From an uncultured Bacteroidales bacterium (GTDB taxonomy: Bacteria > Bacteroidota > Bacteroidia > Bacteroidales > UBA932), in contig CALVDH010000006.1 in NCBI GenBank assembly GCA_944326235.1, positions 28,427-92,426 of the forward strand: a DNA stretch of 64,000 nt, read 5' to 3'. The notes beneath the pieces are model-generated. The model ran no database searches. It was not told the origin of the DNA and saw only the letters and a list, made by a program, of their open reading frames with translations. Shown piece by piece: positions 46,101 to 54,149 of the stretch (the stretch's first letter is position 1; the number at the start of each line of letters is the position of its first letter). The position numbers were made by a program, and so were the translations under genes.

Positions 46101-46667
46101 GAGAATGTCAACGTCCTCGTTCTCGACACCGAGGTGTACTCCAACACCGGCGGACAGTCATCCAAATCCACCCCTGCCGGCGCAGTGGCCAAGTTCGCTA
46201 CCTCCGGTAAGAGAGTGCGCAAGAAAGACCTCGGCATGATGGCCATGAGCTACGGCTACGTATATGTGGCACAGGTAGCGATGGGCGCCAATCCTGCCCA
46301 GTACTTCAACGTGCTCAAGGAGGCCGAGGCCTACAACGGACCTTCCCTGATCATCGCCTACGCGCCCTGCATCAACCACGGTCTGCGCAACGGCATGGGC
46401 AAGAGCCAGAGAGAGGAGAAACTCGCAGTAGAGTGCGGTTACTGGCATCTGTACCACTTCAACCCGGCTCTGACCGACGAGGGCAAGAATCCCTTCACCC
46501 TCGACAGCAAGGAGCCCGACTGGAGCAAGTTCCAGGACTTCATCAAAGGTGAGGTGCGCTACAGTTCCCTGATGAAGAGCTTCCCCGACATCGCTCAGGA
46601 ACTCTTCGACAAGACCCAGCAGTTCGCACAGATCCGCTACGAGTCCTACAAGAGACTGGCCCAGTAG
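43137..46667 (+). CDS. nifJ: Pyruvate:ferredoxin (flavodoxin) oxidoreductase
   Basis: One-chain 1176-residue enzyme making acetyl-CoA, CO2 and reduced ferredoxin from pyruvate. Domain order: N-terminal pyrimidine-binding domain with YPITPSSTMAEY, domain II, the gamma-like domain, then two 4Fe-4S motifs (CIQCNQCAYVCP, CTGCGNCVDVCP), a proximal cluster region with CAGCGETPY, and the TPP domain with GGDGWAYDIGYGG. It supplies reduced ferredoxin, which the Rnf complex uses. Ends with a terminator. Confidence 0.98.
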   Translation: MAKEKTFITCDGNYAAAHVAYMFSEHAAIYPITPSSTMAEYVDEWAAFGKKNLFGETVKVTEMQSEGGAAGAVHGSLQAGALTTTFTASQGLLLMIPNMYKIAGELLPTVFHVSARALATQALSIFGDHQDVMACRQTGFAMLASSSVQEAMDLGAVAHLSTIKSSVPFIHFFDGFRTSHEIQKIEVLDSEALKGMISEKALAAFRKKALNPNKPVTRGTAQNPDVYFQAREACNTYYSAVPDIVARYMGEIGELTGRHYLPFDYYGDPDAKDIIIAMGSVCETIREVVDALMAKGEKVGVITVRLYRPFSAKYFFRVLPKSVRRIAVLDRCKEPGSVGEPLYLDIKSTLAEMGGDAPYVIGGRYGLSSKDTSPAQIFAVFKNLKQKQPKADFTIGITDDVTFKSLPVGEEISLAKKGTYECKFYGLGSDGTVGANKNTIKIIGDHTSKYCQGYFDYDSKKSGGYTCSHLRFGDSPITSPYLVSTPDFVACHVPSYLYKYDVLKGIKRGGTFLLNSLWSVEETIKRIPDHVKQVIAEKSLKVYIINATKIAEEIGLGNRTNTILQSAFFKITGIIPYEQAVAFMKKAIDKSYGKKGEKVVSMNYAAVDRGAEYEELTVPAEWNGIVARFRPANFDRLAPEWVRSVADVVNAQNGYDVPVSAFTGEYADGTIPAGTAAYEKRGIAVSVPEWNPEKCIQCNQCAYVCPHAAIRPFLTTEEELSKAPKGIKSAQGNAAFKAYRFTMQVSPMDCTGCGNCVDVCPAKEKALELKHLGTQTDQQACFDYLHANVGYKDTVAPKTQNLKNSQFSQPLFEFSGACAGCGETPYIKTITQLFGDHMMVANATGCSSIYSGSFPSSPYCTDKNGRGPAWDNSLFEDNAEFGLGMRLGTERLRNTVAELMKKGLECPKCSSDIKALFEQWLAERGNAAATREICDKLVPMLEESECEACRELLGYKDYIPARSQWIFGGDGWAYDIGYGGLDHVLASGENVNVLVLDTEVYSNTGGQSSKSTPAGAVAKFATSGKRVRKKDLGMMAMSYGYVYVAQVAMGANPAQYFNVLKEAEAYNGPSLIIAYAPCINHGLRNGMGKSQREEKLAVECGYWHLYHFNPALTDEGKNPFTLDSKEPDWSKFQDFIKGEVRYSSLMKSFPDIAQELFDKTQQFAQIRYESYKRLAQ

Positions 46668-46695
46668 CAGAGCATCTGCGATAAGTGCAAATAAG

Positions 46696-46731
46696 AATCC
46701 CGGCCCCGTCATTCCGAGGCCGGGATTTTTT
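46696..46731 (+). terminator. Terminator after the pyruvate:ferredoxin oxidoreductase gene
   Basis: A 10-bp stem (AATCCCGGCC / GGCCGGGATT) is followed by six T. The minus strand has only short A/T outside the stem. Confidence 0.9.
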
Positions 46732-46743
46732 GTGCTCCGCCGA

Positions 46744-47808
46744 TCAGATTTCGCTCAGCAGCTTCTCCCATTGTCCCACTATCTTTCCATAGTCGAACCG
46801 GGATGCCGCGGTGAGGGCATTGTCCGAGAATTCCTTTCTCCGCCTGTCGTCGCGTATTAGTGAGAGCAGGGCCTCTGCCAGTGCTTCTGCGTCCAGTGGT
46901 GGAACCAGGATGCCGTTGCGTCCGTCCTCCACTATCTCGGCAGGTCCGGTGAGGCAGTCGAAACTGACTATGGGCAGTCCCATGGACTGGGCTTCGATGA
47001 GAACGAGCGGCAATCCCTCGAAGCGGGAGGACATGGCGTAGATGGAGGCCTGCCGGTACATTGCAAGTACGTCCTTCGTGGTAGGAAGAAACTCGACGCT
47101 TCCCGACAATCCGTTTTTCTCCACGTATTCCTTTACCTCGTTCAGGAGAGGTCCGTCTCCGACTATCCGCAGTTTCCACCCTCCGGTTTTGTCGGCGATC
47201 CGATGCCATGCCCGTACCAGCAGGTCCTGTCCTTTCTGTGGAACGACCCTGCCCATCGACAGGACAGTCCTGGCTGTCAAGGGAGAGGGCTCCGAACAGT
47301 CTATCGTGATAGGATTGGGAATGCATACCACTTTCCTGGCATTGAGTTGATGGATATACCCTTCTGCGTCCCTCCGTGTAAGAGTGACTATGCAGTCGGA
47401 GTGACGGGCTGCCAGACGTCTGCTGCGTCTGGTCCTGGGATTTTTGCTGTAGAAGATGTTGAAGTGCTCCCAGGTGATGGTCTTGAATCCCCTGGTGGCC
47501 GGAGCATAGATTCTGGACCGGCCGGCATCTACGACGATGATGACATCCGGGCGGTATTCGCGATACAGCTTTCTGAGCCTGATGATGCGGAGCCTGTCCC
47601 GGTACAGGAAGAAGCCGTCTTTTGCGCCGGCCAGGTAGTGGATGGGTATGCCGCTGTCTATGTGAAAGAAGGGCTGGCTGCCCCCGCCTAAGAAACTTGC
47701 GATGTGCACCTCGTGACCTCTTTCATACAGGGCATTGGCAATCAGGGAGGTCATCCTCTCGGTGCCTCCCTGTTTGTTGATTGCCTTAATGGTGAAGAAT
47801 ATTCTCAT
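46744..47808 (-). CDS. Family-4-type glycosyltransferase
   Basis: 354-residue GT-B enzyme. N-terminal Rossmann half with NKQGGTERMTSLIANALYERGHEV; C-terminal half with SMGRVVPQKGQDLLVRAW, RIVGDGPL, and the donor-binding EX7E motif in SSRFEGLPLVLIEAQSMGLPIV. The sugar donor and acceptor are unknown. Starts 18 bp after the upstream OadA-like gene on the same strand, so it shares its transcript. Confidence 0.92.
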   Translation of the reverse strand: MRIFFTIKAINKQGGTERMTSLIANALYERGHEVHIASFLGGGSQPFFHIDSGIPIHYLAGAKDGFFLYRDRLRIIRLRKLYREYRPDVIIVVDAGRSRIYAPATRGFKTITWEHFNIFYSKNPRTRRSRRLAARHSDCIVTLTRRDAEGYIHQLNARKVVCIPNPITIDCSEPSPLTARTVLSMGRVVPQKGQDLLVRAWHRIADKTGGWKLRIVGDGPLLNEVKEYVEKNGLSGSVEFLPTTKDVLAMYRQASIYAMSSRFEGLPLVLIEAQSMGLPIVSFDCLTGPAEIVEDGRNGILVPPLDAEALAEALLSLIRDDRRRKEFSDNALTAASRFDYGKIVGQWEKLLSEI

Positions 47809-47826
47809 ATTCTGCAGTTCCTGTCC

Positions 47827-49608
47827 TTATTCCAGGAACGCCAGCACCTGATTGATCTCCACGTTCTCGTTGTGCCTTACGTCCACCTGGATGAGCTTGC
47901 CGGTCTTGGGCGCATAGACGGGCTCCACGCCGTAGTAGGTCTGGATGTAGCATACGGGGGTGCCTTCCTTGAACTTGGTGCCGATAACCGGAGCGGTGCT
48001 CTCGTCGGCTACATTGTACTGCCAGATGAGCTTGCCCTTGGCAACGGCCTGAACGGGCATGGCTTTGGGATGCTCCGCCATGACCTTCTCCACGTCGAAT
48101 GCGGGTACTTCGACCACCTTGCGGGTGACGATCTTCGGAGCTCCGGCCTTCTCGCGGGCTGCCTCCAGCTCCTTGTTGAAGCGGTCCTTGGCCACTCCGC
48201 TCTTGTAGTCGCGGTACTGGCGCTCGTGCATTGCGAACTCGAAGAGTTCCTCGTCGTCCTGGCCGCGGTCCCAGCCTTCCTTCTTCATCTCCTCGATGAA
48301 GTGGGGCAGCTCGTCGGGGAATGCGTCCTGAGGATTGCCGGTGTAGAACTCCAGCCCTTTCTCCTTGACGATGTCCAGAATCTCGGGGGCCAGAGGGCCG
48401 GGCAGTGTGCCGGTCTTGCCGAGGATCATGTTCATGGTGTCCTTGTCGATGGTCTTCCACCTGGGCTCGCCCTTGAGGGTGTGCATGAGGTTCATCAGGG
48501 CGGTGTTCTTCACGTACTGGCTGAAAGGAGTTACGAGAGGGGGATAGCCGAGCTTGGGCCATACGTACTCGACCTCCTGGAAGAGCATGACCATCAGTTC
48601 GTTGAGGGATACTTCCTTCTTGCCCTGGTTGCGCAGGGACATGTTGATTGCACCCTGGAAGCCCTTGAGGTCGGCCATCATCGAGCCCATCATGCCGCCG
48701 GGCAGGCCGCAGCCTACCAGCAGCGAGGAGCTGATGTAGTTGTTGGGCTCTATAAACATGCCCAGGAAATCATCGATAAATGTCTGGGTCAGGCGGCGGG
48801 CCTCCATATAGGCATCCATGTTGATGTCCTTTACGAGGAAACCGGCGTCCTTGAGCATGGCCTGTATGGTGATGACGTCAGGATGGATCTTGCCCCATGA
48901 CAGAGGCTCCATGGCCACATCGAGGTAGTCTGCGCCTGCACGGGCTACCTCCAGCATGGAGGCTACCGAGAAACCGGGACCGGAATGGCCGTGATACTGT
49001 ACGATGATGTTGGGGTATTTGTCCTTGATGCTCTTGGTCAGACGGCCCAGGAAGGCAGGACGGCCGATGCCGGCCATATCCTTGAGGCAGATCTCGTCGC
49101 AGCCGTATTCCACCACTTTGTCCACTATGTCCATATAGTACTCGACGGTATGGATGGGAGAGTAAGTGATGCTGAGGGCTACCTGGGAGATCATGCCGCC
49201 CTCCTTGGCGAGGATGACGGAGTCCTTGAGGTTGCGGTGGTCGTTGAGGCCGCAGAAAGAGCGGGAGATATTGGTTCCCTGTTTGGCCTTCACTTTATAC
49301 ATGAGACCCCTCACGTCCCTGGGTACGGGATTCATACGGAGGGCGTTGAGGCCTCTCTCCAGCATGTGTGTCTGAATACCGACTTTGTTGAACGGGGCGG
49401 TCCATGCTCTTACGGCTTTGTTGGGGTTCTCGCCGAAGAGGAGGTTTACCTGCTCGAAAGCTCCTCCGTTGGTCTCTACTCTGTCGAAGCATCCCATATC
49501 GATGATGACAGGGGCGATCTGGACAAGCTGGTCAACCCTCGGAACATATTTTCCTGAAGACTGCCACATATCCCTGTAAACCAGGGAAAATTTGATTTCA
49601 CGTGCCAT
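47827..49608 (-). CDS. Carboxyltransferase (OadA / pyruvate carboxylase B-like) with altered biotinyl domain
   Basis: 593 residues. The N-terminal barrel is of the HMGL/OadA type: RDMWQS start, VETNGG, a likely carbamylated lysine in CLKDMAG, metal ligands in YHGHSGPGFS. The middle is the PYC-OADA-type alpha-helical domain (QEVEYVWPKLGYPPLVTPFSQYV). The last 75 or so residues have a biotinyl-domain-like pattern (TKFKEGTPVCYIQTYYG then TGKLIQVDVRHNENVEINQVLAFLE), but the usual (A/S)MKM biotin-attachment motif is replaced by QTYYG, with no lysine there. It probably works on pyruvate or oxaloacetate, but the biotin source is unclear. The promoter box is at 49641-49648. Confidence 0.82.
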   Translation of the reverse strand: MAREIKFSLVYRDMWQSSGKYVPRVDQLVQIAPVIIDMGCFDRVETNGGAFEQVNLLFGENPNKAVRAWTAPFNKVGIQTHMLERGLNALRMNPVPRDVRGLMYKVKAKQGTNISRSFCGLNDHRNLKDSVILAKEGGMISQVALSITYSPIHTVEYYMDIVDKVVEYGCDEICLKDMAGIGRPAFLGRLTKSIKDKYPNIIVQYHGHSGPGFSVASMLEVARAGADYLDVAMEPLSWGKIHPDVITIQAMLKDAGFLVKDINMDAYMEARRLTQTFIDDFLGMFIEPNNYISSSLLVGCGLPGGMMGSMMADLKGFQGAINMSLRNQGKKEVSLNELMVMLFQEVEYVWPKLGYPPLVTPFSQYVKNTALMNLMHTLKGEPRWKTIDKDTMNMILGKTGTLPGPLAPEILDIVKEKGLEFYTGNPQDAFPDELPHFIEEMKKEGWDRGQDDEELFEFAMHERQYRDYKSGVAKDRFNKELEAAREKAGAPKIVTRKVVEVPAFDVEKVMAEHPKAMPVQAVAKGKLIWQYNVADESTAPVIGTKFKEGTPVCYIQTYYGVEPVYAPKTGKLIQVDVRHNENVEINQVLAFLE

Positions 49609-49640
49609 ATGGTAATAGTGTTTTGTTAAAAATTTTCTTC

Positions 49641-49686
49641 CAAATATAGAAAATTTGCGTGAATAAGAAAAGTATTCTTATATTTG
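49641..49686. promoter_or_regulatory. Divergent promoters of the carboxyltransferase gene and tRNA-His
   Basis: Minus strand TATATTTG at 49641-49648 faces the carboxyltransferase. Plus strand TATATTTG at 49679-49686, with TTTG at 49654-49657 (21-bp spacer), serves tRNA-His. Confidence 0.75.
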
Positions 49687-49715
49687 CACTCCCTTTTAGG
49701 GGATAATTTTTAAAT

Positions 49716-49790
49716 GGTGGATGTAGCTCAGTTGGTTAGAGCATTGGTTTGTGGCACCAAGGGTCGTGGGTTCGAGTCCCATCTTCCACC
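49716..49790 (+). tRNA. tRNA-His (anticodon GTG)
   Basis: Full cloverleaf: acceptor GTGGATG with CTTCCAC, D-arm GCTC-AGTTGGTTA-GAGC, anticodon stem TTGGT/ACCAA with loop TTGTGGC (anticodon GTG), T-arm GTGGG-TTCGAGT-CCCAT. G-1 (49716) and C73 (49790), the identity elements of tRNA-His, are encoded. The acceptor has a T6-T67 mismatch. Confidence 0.95.
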
Positions 49791-49798
49791 CGGTTCAG

Positions 49799-49826
49799 CC
49801 GCCTCAGAAACTGAGGCGGTTTTTTT
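49799..49826 (+). terminator. Terminator after tRNA-His
   Basis: A perfect 9-bp stem (CCGCCTCAG / CTGAGGCGG, loop AAA) is followed by seven T. Confidence 0.93.
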
Positions 49827-49861
49827 ATAGCAAATGCAATCGGGTTGCCGGCGGCGGGAGG

Positions 49862-49869
49862 TAAATTTG
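49862..49869 (+). promoter_or_regulatory. Promoter -7 box of copA
   Basis: TAAATTTG matches TAnnTTTG and lies 24 bp before the copA ATG. Confidence 0.55.
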
Positions 49870-49893
49870 CGGTTGTGATTAAATATACAGGAT

Positions 49894-52107
49894 ATGCAGA
49901 AAAAAGAGATATTTCCGGTAACCGGCCTGGGCTGCGCCGCATGTGCCGCGCGGGTCAACAAGGTTCTGAACTCCTGCGAGGGGGTGGAGGAGGCCAATGT
50001 GAACTATGCCTCGGCCACAGCCTTAGTGAGTTATGATGACAGCAAGTGCTCCCCCGAGGCTCTGAGAAAGGCCGTTGAGGAGGCGGGCTACGGTCTGATA
50101 ACGGATGTGGAGAATGAGGAGGAGGCAGCGGAGGCGGAGCGTCTCAGACAGTACCGTGCTCTCAGGCGTCAGACCGCAGGTGCTGTCATCGGAGCCCTGC
50201 CCGTCTTTGTCCTCAGTATGTTCTTCATGGACCTGCGCTGGGGACAGTGGGTGACTTTCGTACTGGCCACGGTGGTGGTCTTCGTCTTCGGCCGCCGCTT
50301 CTTTGTAAACACGGTCAGGCAGCTGCGGCACGGGGCCGTCAATATGGATACCCTCGTGGCCAGCAGTACCGGAGTAGCCTGGCTGTTCAGTACGTTCAAT
50401 CTGCTCTTCCCGGAGTTCTGGCTCTCCCGCGGCATCGAACCGCATCTGTACTTCGAGGCGGCCAGTGTCATCATCGCCTTCATCCTCATCGGGCGCCTGC
50501 TGGAGGCCCGCGCCAAGCAGAAGACTACCGGAGCCATCCGCGGCCTCATGGGACTTCAGCCCAAGACGGTGACAGTGCTCGCGGAGGACGGCAGCGGGAA
50601 GGAAGTGCCCATACAGTGGGCCCGCCCCGGCGACACCATCATAGTCAGGCCCGGAGAGCGGGTGGCGGTGGACGGAACGGTGCTCAGCGGCGAGTCCTAT
50701 GTGGACGAGAGCATGCTCAGCGGCGAGCCTGTGCCGGTGCTGAAGCAGCCTGAGTCCAAGGTCTACGCCGGTACCATCAACCAGAAAGGCTCCTTCCGCT
50801 TCAGGGCCGACAAGACCGGCGGCGACACCATGCTCTCGCAGATTATCCGCATGGTGCAGGACGCCCAGGGCAGCAAGGCGCCGGTGCAGAATCTGGTGGA
50901 CCGGGTGGCCGCTGTCTTCGTACCTATAATAATAAGCATCGCTGTACTCGTCTTCGCCGCCTGGTGGATATTCGCTCCTCAGGACGGCTTTATTCACGGT
51001 CTCCTCTGCATGATTACCGTGCTTATCATCGCCTGCCCATGTGCCCTCGGTCTGGCTACTCCGACTGCGATTATCGTCGGTATCGGCAAGGGGGCGAGGA
51101 ACGGTATCCTGATCAAGGACGCCGCCAGTCTCGAGGTGGCCCGCAAGGTGGATACAGTGGTGATGGACAAGACCGGCACTCTCACGGAGGGCCGTCCGGA
51201 GGTGGTGGACCAGTACTGGGCTCCGGGAGCCGAAGCCCTGCGTCCGGTACTTTCCGCACTTGAGTCCCTCTCGGAGCATCCTCTGGCCGAGGCTGTGGTC
51301 AATGCCTTGAAGTCTGAGGACAATACCGCCCCGCTGGAGATATCCTCCTTCGAGAATATCCCCGGCAGCGGAGTCCGCGGAGAATACAATGGCTCTGTCT
51401 ATATGGCGGGCAATCTGGAATTGCTTAAGAACAATGGGATAGCACCCTCCGGACAGATGCTCTCCCTCTCCGGGGACTGGCTCCGGGAGGCCCGCACGGT
51501 GATCTGGTTCGCGGGGCCGGACGGGGTGCTGGCCGTACTGGCCCTCGCCGACCGCATCAAGCCCACCTCCGCGGAGGCCGTGGCCCGTCTGCGCCGGATG
51601 GGCATCCGCACAGTCATGCTGACCGGGGACAATGAGGCATCGGCGGCGGCTCTGGCACGCGAGGCCGGGATCGACGACTTCCGCGCAGGTGTCCTGCCTC
51701 AGGATAAGGCCGCTTATATCAAGAAGCTGCAGGCCGAAGGGCATAAGGTGGCAATGGTCGGGGACGGCATCAACGACAGCGCCGCCCTCGCTCAGGCTGA
51801 CCTGAGCATAGCGATGGGCCGCGGCAGCGACATTGCGATGGATACTGCGATGGTGACCATCCTCTCCTCCGACCTGATGAGGATTCCCGAGGCCGTCCGC
51901 CTCTCGCAACTGACCATCCGCACCATCCGTGAGAACCTTTTCTGGGCATTCATATACAACATCATAGCTGTGCCGGTAGCAGCAGGAGTGCTTTACCCTG
52001 TTAACGGCTTTCTCCTCAATCCCATGATAGGCGGAGCCGCCATGGCCCTGAGCAGCGTGAGCGTGGTGACCAACAGCCTGCGGCTGAGAAATAAGAGATT
52101 GAATTAA
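49894..52107 (+). CDS. copA: Copper-type P1B-ATPase
   Basis: 737-residue metal-export ATPase. One N-terminal heavy-metal domain with GLGCAAC (Cys14, Cys17), then eight membrane helices, the translocation motif CPC (Cys381-Pro-Cys383), phosphorylation Asp425 (DKTGT), SEHPLAEAV (HP motif) and the hinge GDGINDSAAL. The CPC motif and the helix layout point to Cu+ (or Ag+) export. The next gene, a Stealth phosphotransferase, begins 12 bp after the stop, so they may be cotranscribed. Confidence 0.95.
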   Translation: MQKKEIFPVTGLGCAACAARVNKVLNSCEGVEEANVNYASATALVSYDDSKCSPEALRKAVEEAGYGLITDVENEEEAAEAERLRQYRALRRQTAGAVIGALPVFVLSMFFMDLRWGQWVTFVLATVVVFVFGRRFFVNTVRQLRHGAVNMDTLVASSTGVAWLFSTFNLLFPEFWLSRGIEPHLYFEAASVIIAFILIGRLLEARAKQKTTGAIRGLMGLQPKTVTVLAEDGSGKEVPIQWARPGDTIIVRPGERVAVDGTVLSGESYVDESMLSGEPVPVLKQPESKVYAGTINQKGSFRFRADKTGGDTMLSQIIRMVQDAQGSKAPVQNLVDRVAAVFVPIIISIAVLVFAAWWIFAPQDGFIHGLLCMITVLIIACPCALGLATPTAIIVGIGKGARNGILIKDAASLEVARKVDTVVMDKTGTLTEGRPEVVDQYWAPGAEALRPVLSALESLSEHPLAEAVVNALKSEDNTAPLEISSFENIPGSGVRGEYNGSVYMAGNLELLKNNGIAPSGQMLSLSGDWLREARTVIWFAGPDGVLAVLALADRIKPTSAEAVARLRRMGIRTVMLTGDNEASAAALAREAGIDDFRAGVLPQDKAAYIKKLQAEGHKVAMVGDGINDSAALAQADLSIAMGRGSDIAMDTAMVTILSSDLMRIPEAVRLSQLTIRTIRENLFWAFIYNIIAVPVAAGVLYPVNGFLLNPMIGGAAMALSSVSVVTNSLRLRNKRLN

Positions 52108-52119
52108 AATTATTTAAAT

Positions 52120-53052
52120 ATGGATATCGATTTAGTTTATTTGTGGGTGGACGGAAGCGACCCTGAGTGGCAGGCAAGGCGCAGTGCCTTCACAGGTAAG
52201 GGGCTGGATAATACTGAGGCGAACTGCAAGGGACGTTATTCGGACAACGGAGAACTCAGATACAATCTTCGCGCAGTGGAAAAGTACGCGCCCTGGATAC
52301 GCAGAATTTTCATAGTCACCGATGACCAGACACCTGACTGGCTGGATACCTCCAATCCGAGGGTAGTGATGGTCCGCCAGAGGGATATTTTGCCTGAAAT
52401 CAGCCAGCCGTGCTTCAACTCATCGCTTATAGAGCATTTTCTCTACAGGATACCGGGACTTTCGGAGCACTTCCTCTATGCCAATGACGACACTTTCATC
52501 AATAAACATGTGACACCGGAGATGTTTTTTGCTCCGGACGGTCTGCCTATAGTCCGCTTGATTCGTACCCGTCTCCGGGACTGGTACCTGGCTTTCAGAA
52601 AGAATGTCCTGGGAGTGCCGTACAAGTATTATATCCGGACCCTGCGGAATTCAGCGGAACTGGTGGAGAAGAAATACGGCGTCTATTACAGCGGAAAGCC
52701 GCATCATAACATAGACGCCTATCTCAAGAGCAGCTGCCGGCACACCGGGGAAGTCTTCGGACAGGAGATATCGGAAGTCCTGACCAATCATATACGTAAG
52801 GACAATGACATTCAGCGGGTGATATACTCCTACACGCCTCTGGCGGAAAAACGCGGGCATCTGGAGTATGTGACGCAGAGGACATCGTTCAGATTCCTTA
52901 TCTATAAGAGGAGTCACTACAGTAAGCTGAGAAGGTTCAGTCCCACATTTTTCTGTATGAACGATTCGGAGTATGCGACGGACAGTGACAGGCAGAGGGT
53001 GACAGAGTTCCTGGCGGAGCGCTTTCCGCAAAAGTCTCAGTTCGAGAAATAG
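52120..53052 (+). CDS. Stealth-family sugar-phosphate transferase (first copy)
   Basis: 310 residues. Stealth conserved regions: CR1 IDLVYLWVDGSDPEWQ at the N-terminus, CR2 with RYSDNGELRYNLRAVEKYAPWIRRIFIVTDDQ, and FLYANDDTFI, then a CR3-like HNIDAYLK segment and a CR4-like segment near the end (FFCMNDSEYAT). Known members (capsule and teichoic-type polymers, GlcNAc-1-phosphotransferase) transfer hexose-1-phosphate groups. Acceptor is unknown here. Linked to copA by position only. Confidence 0.9.
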   Translation: MDIDLVYLWVDGSDPEWQARRSAFTGKGLDNTEANCKGRYSDNGELRYNLRAVEKYAPWIRRIFIVTDDQTPDWLDTSNPRVVMVRQRDILPEISQPCFNSSLIEHFLYRIPGLSEHFLYANDDTFINKHVTPEMFFAPDGLPIVRLIRTRLRDWYLAFRKNVLGVPYKYYIRTLRNSAELVEKKYGVYYSGKPHHNIDAYLKSSCRHTGEVFGQEISEVLTNHIRKDNDIQRVIYSYTPLAEKRGHLEYVTQRTSFRFLIYKRSHYSKLRRFSPTFFCMNDSEYATDSDRQRVTEFLAERFPQKSQFEK

Positions 53053-53059
53053 GGCCCGG

Positions 53060-54052
53060 TCAGAGCTCAAAGCTGGATTTTTCCGGCAGTATGCGTTCGA
53101 ATGCCTCCCGGATGCTGTCCATAACCTGTGCGTAGTTGCGGATATGGGCGTTGTCATTGAGGCAGACAAGGGAGTAGGACTGTTCTGAAATGGCTTTTAC
53201 AGCCTGCTTCGCACGGATGATGAGCGGGAACATCCTGGTGTCCCGATAGGTGTTGTAGGGCTCGAAGTTTCCCCGGCATATCTGCCAGGTGCGGAAGAGT
53301 TCCGGAGTATAGTCGCCGGGAGACCTGAACCTGTTGACCGACGCTTCGGTCAGTTCCTCGCCGGCGGCGTTCCAGACTTCCTCAAACGTGCTTTTCAGGT
53401 AGGGCTGTGCGTTGTGGGGTGTACGCAGGGTGACGAACTTGCCGTAAGGTCTGAGCAGATAGTTCCAGCGGGCTTTCGAACCGTAGCTCTTGTCGAACCA
53501 TTTGTCCCGGTCGCGGGCCATCACCTCTTTCTTGTCGAAATGACGGTTGATGATGTTTATGCTGTTCTGCAGTGTTTTGTACCACTGAGACCATGACGGG
53601 TTCCAGATGAAGGCGGCGATGTCCCTGGGCAGGCCGTTCTTGAAAAAGCGTTCAGTTCCGACAGTGTTTATGATATGGACATCGTCGTTGAAGTAGACGA
53701 AGTGCTCGGCCAGGCCCGGTATCCTGTGCAGGTAATATTCGATTACCACCGAGTTGAATGTGGGCAGGAACTGTCCGGGGATGTAGTCCTTATGGCTTAC
53801 CAGATGTATTTTGGGATTGTCGGTATTGAGCCATGCTGGTTTCTGTCCGCAGGTTACGAAATGTATCCTGCGCACCCAGGGAGCGAACTTCTCCACTCCG
53901 CGGAACCAGTATTTCAGGAAACCGTAATCGCGGAAACGGGCCTCGGATACTCCGTTTTCCGTATTCCCCGGATTGCCTGAATACTTCTTGAAATCAGCCT
54001 GCCACACCGGGTCGTCCATGTCCACCCACGTGATTACAAAATCGATATCCAT
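53060..54052 (-). CDS. Stealth-family sugar-phosphate transferase (second copy)
   Basis: 330 residues from the ATG at 54052. CR1 MDIDFVITWVDMDDPVWQ, CR2 with RFRDYGFLKYWFRGVEKFAPWVRRIHFVTCG, FVYFNDDVHII, and later SLVCLNDNAH match Stealth domains. An in-frame TTG at 54091 lies inside its own -7 box (TAACTTTG, 54089-54096), so the ATG at 54052 is the start. It converges on the first Stealth gene, with a gap of only 7 bp. The two are paralogues of clearly different sequence. Confidence 0.9.
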   Translation of the reverse strand: MDIDFVITWVDMDDPVWQADFKKYSGNPGNTENGVSEARFRDYGFLKYWFRGVEKFAPWVRRIHFVTCGQKPAWLNTDNPKIHLVSHKDYIPGQFLPTFNSVVIEYYLHRIPGLAEHFVYFNDDVHIINTVGTERFFKNGLPRDIAAFIWNPSWSQWYKTLQNSINIINRHFDKKEVMARDRDKWFDKSYGSKARWNYLLRPYGKFVTLRTPHNAQPYLKSTFEEVWNAAGEELTEASVNRFRSPGDYTPELFRTWQICRGNFEPYNTYRDTRMFPLIIRAKQAVKAISEQSYSLVCLNDNAHIRNYAQVMDSIREAFERILPEKSSFEL

Positions 54053-54088
54053 ATCTACCAGCTGTGATAGTTTTTTTAATTTGCCTGG

Positions 54089-54137
54089 CAAAGTTAAACT
54101 TTTCCTCTTAAGCAGTCTGAAAAATTTAGTATATTTG
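54089..54137. promoter_or_regulatory. Divergent promoters of the second Stealth gene and the M23 peptidase gene
   Basis: Minus strand TAACTTTG at 54089-54096 faces the Stealth gene. Plus strand TATATTTG at 54130-54137 faces the peptidase gene, 12 bp before its first ATG. Confidence 0.65.
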
Positions 54138-54149
54138 AAGAAATTTTAA

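Noticed and set aside
54053..54091. TTG start for the second Stealth gene
   Set aside because: The TTG is part of its own -7 promoter box, so it would not be in the transcript.
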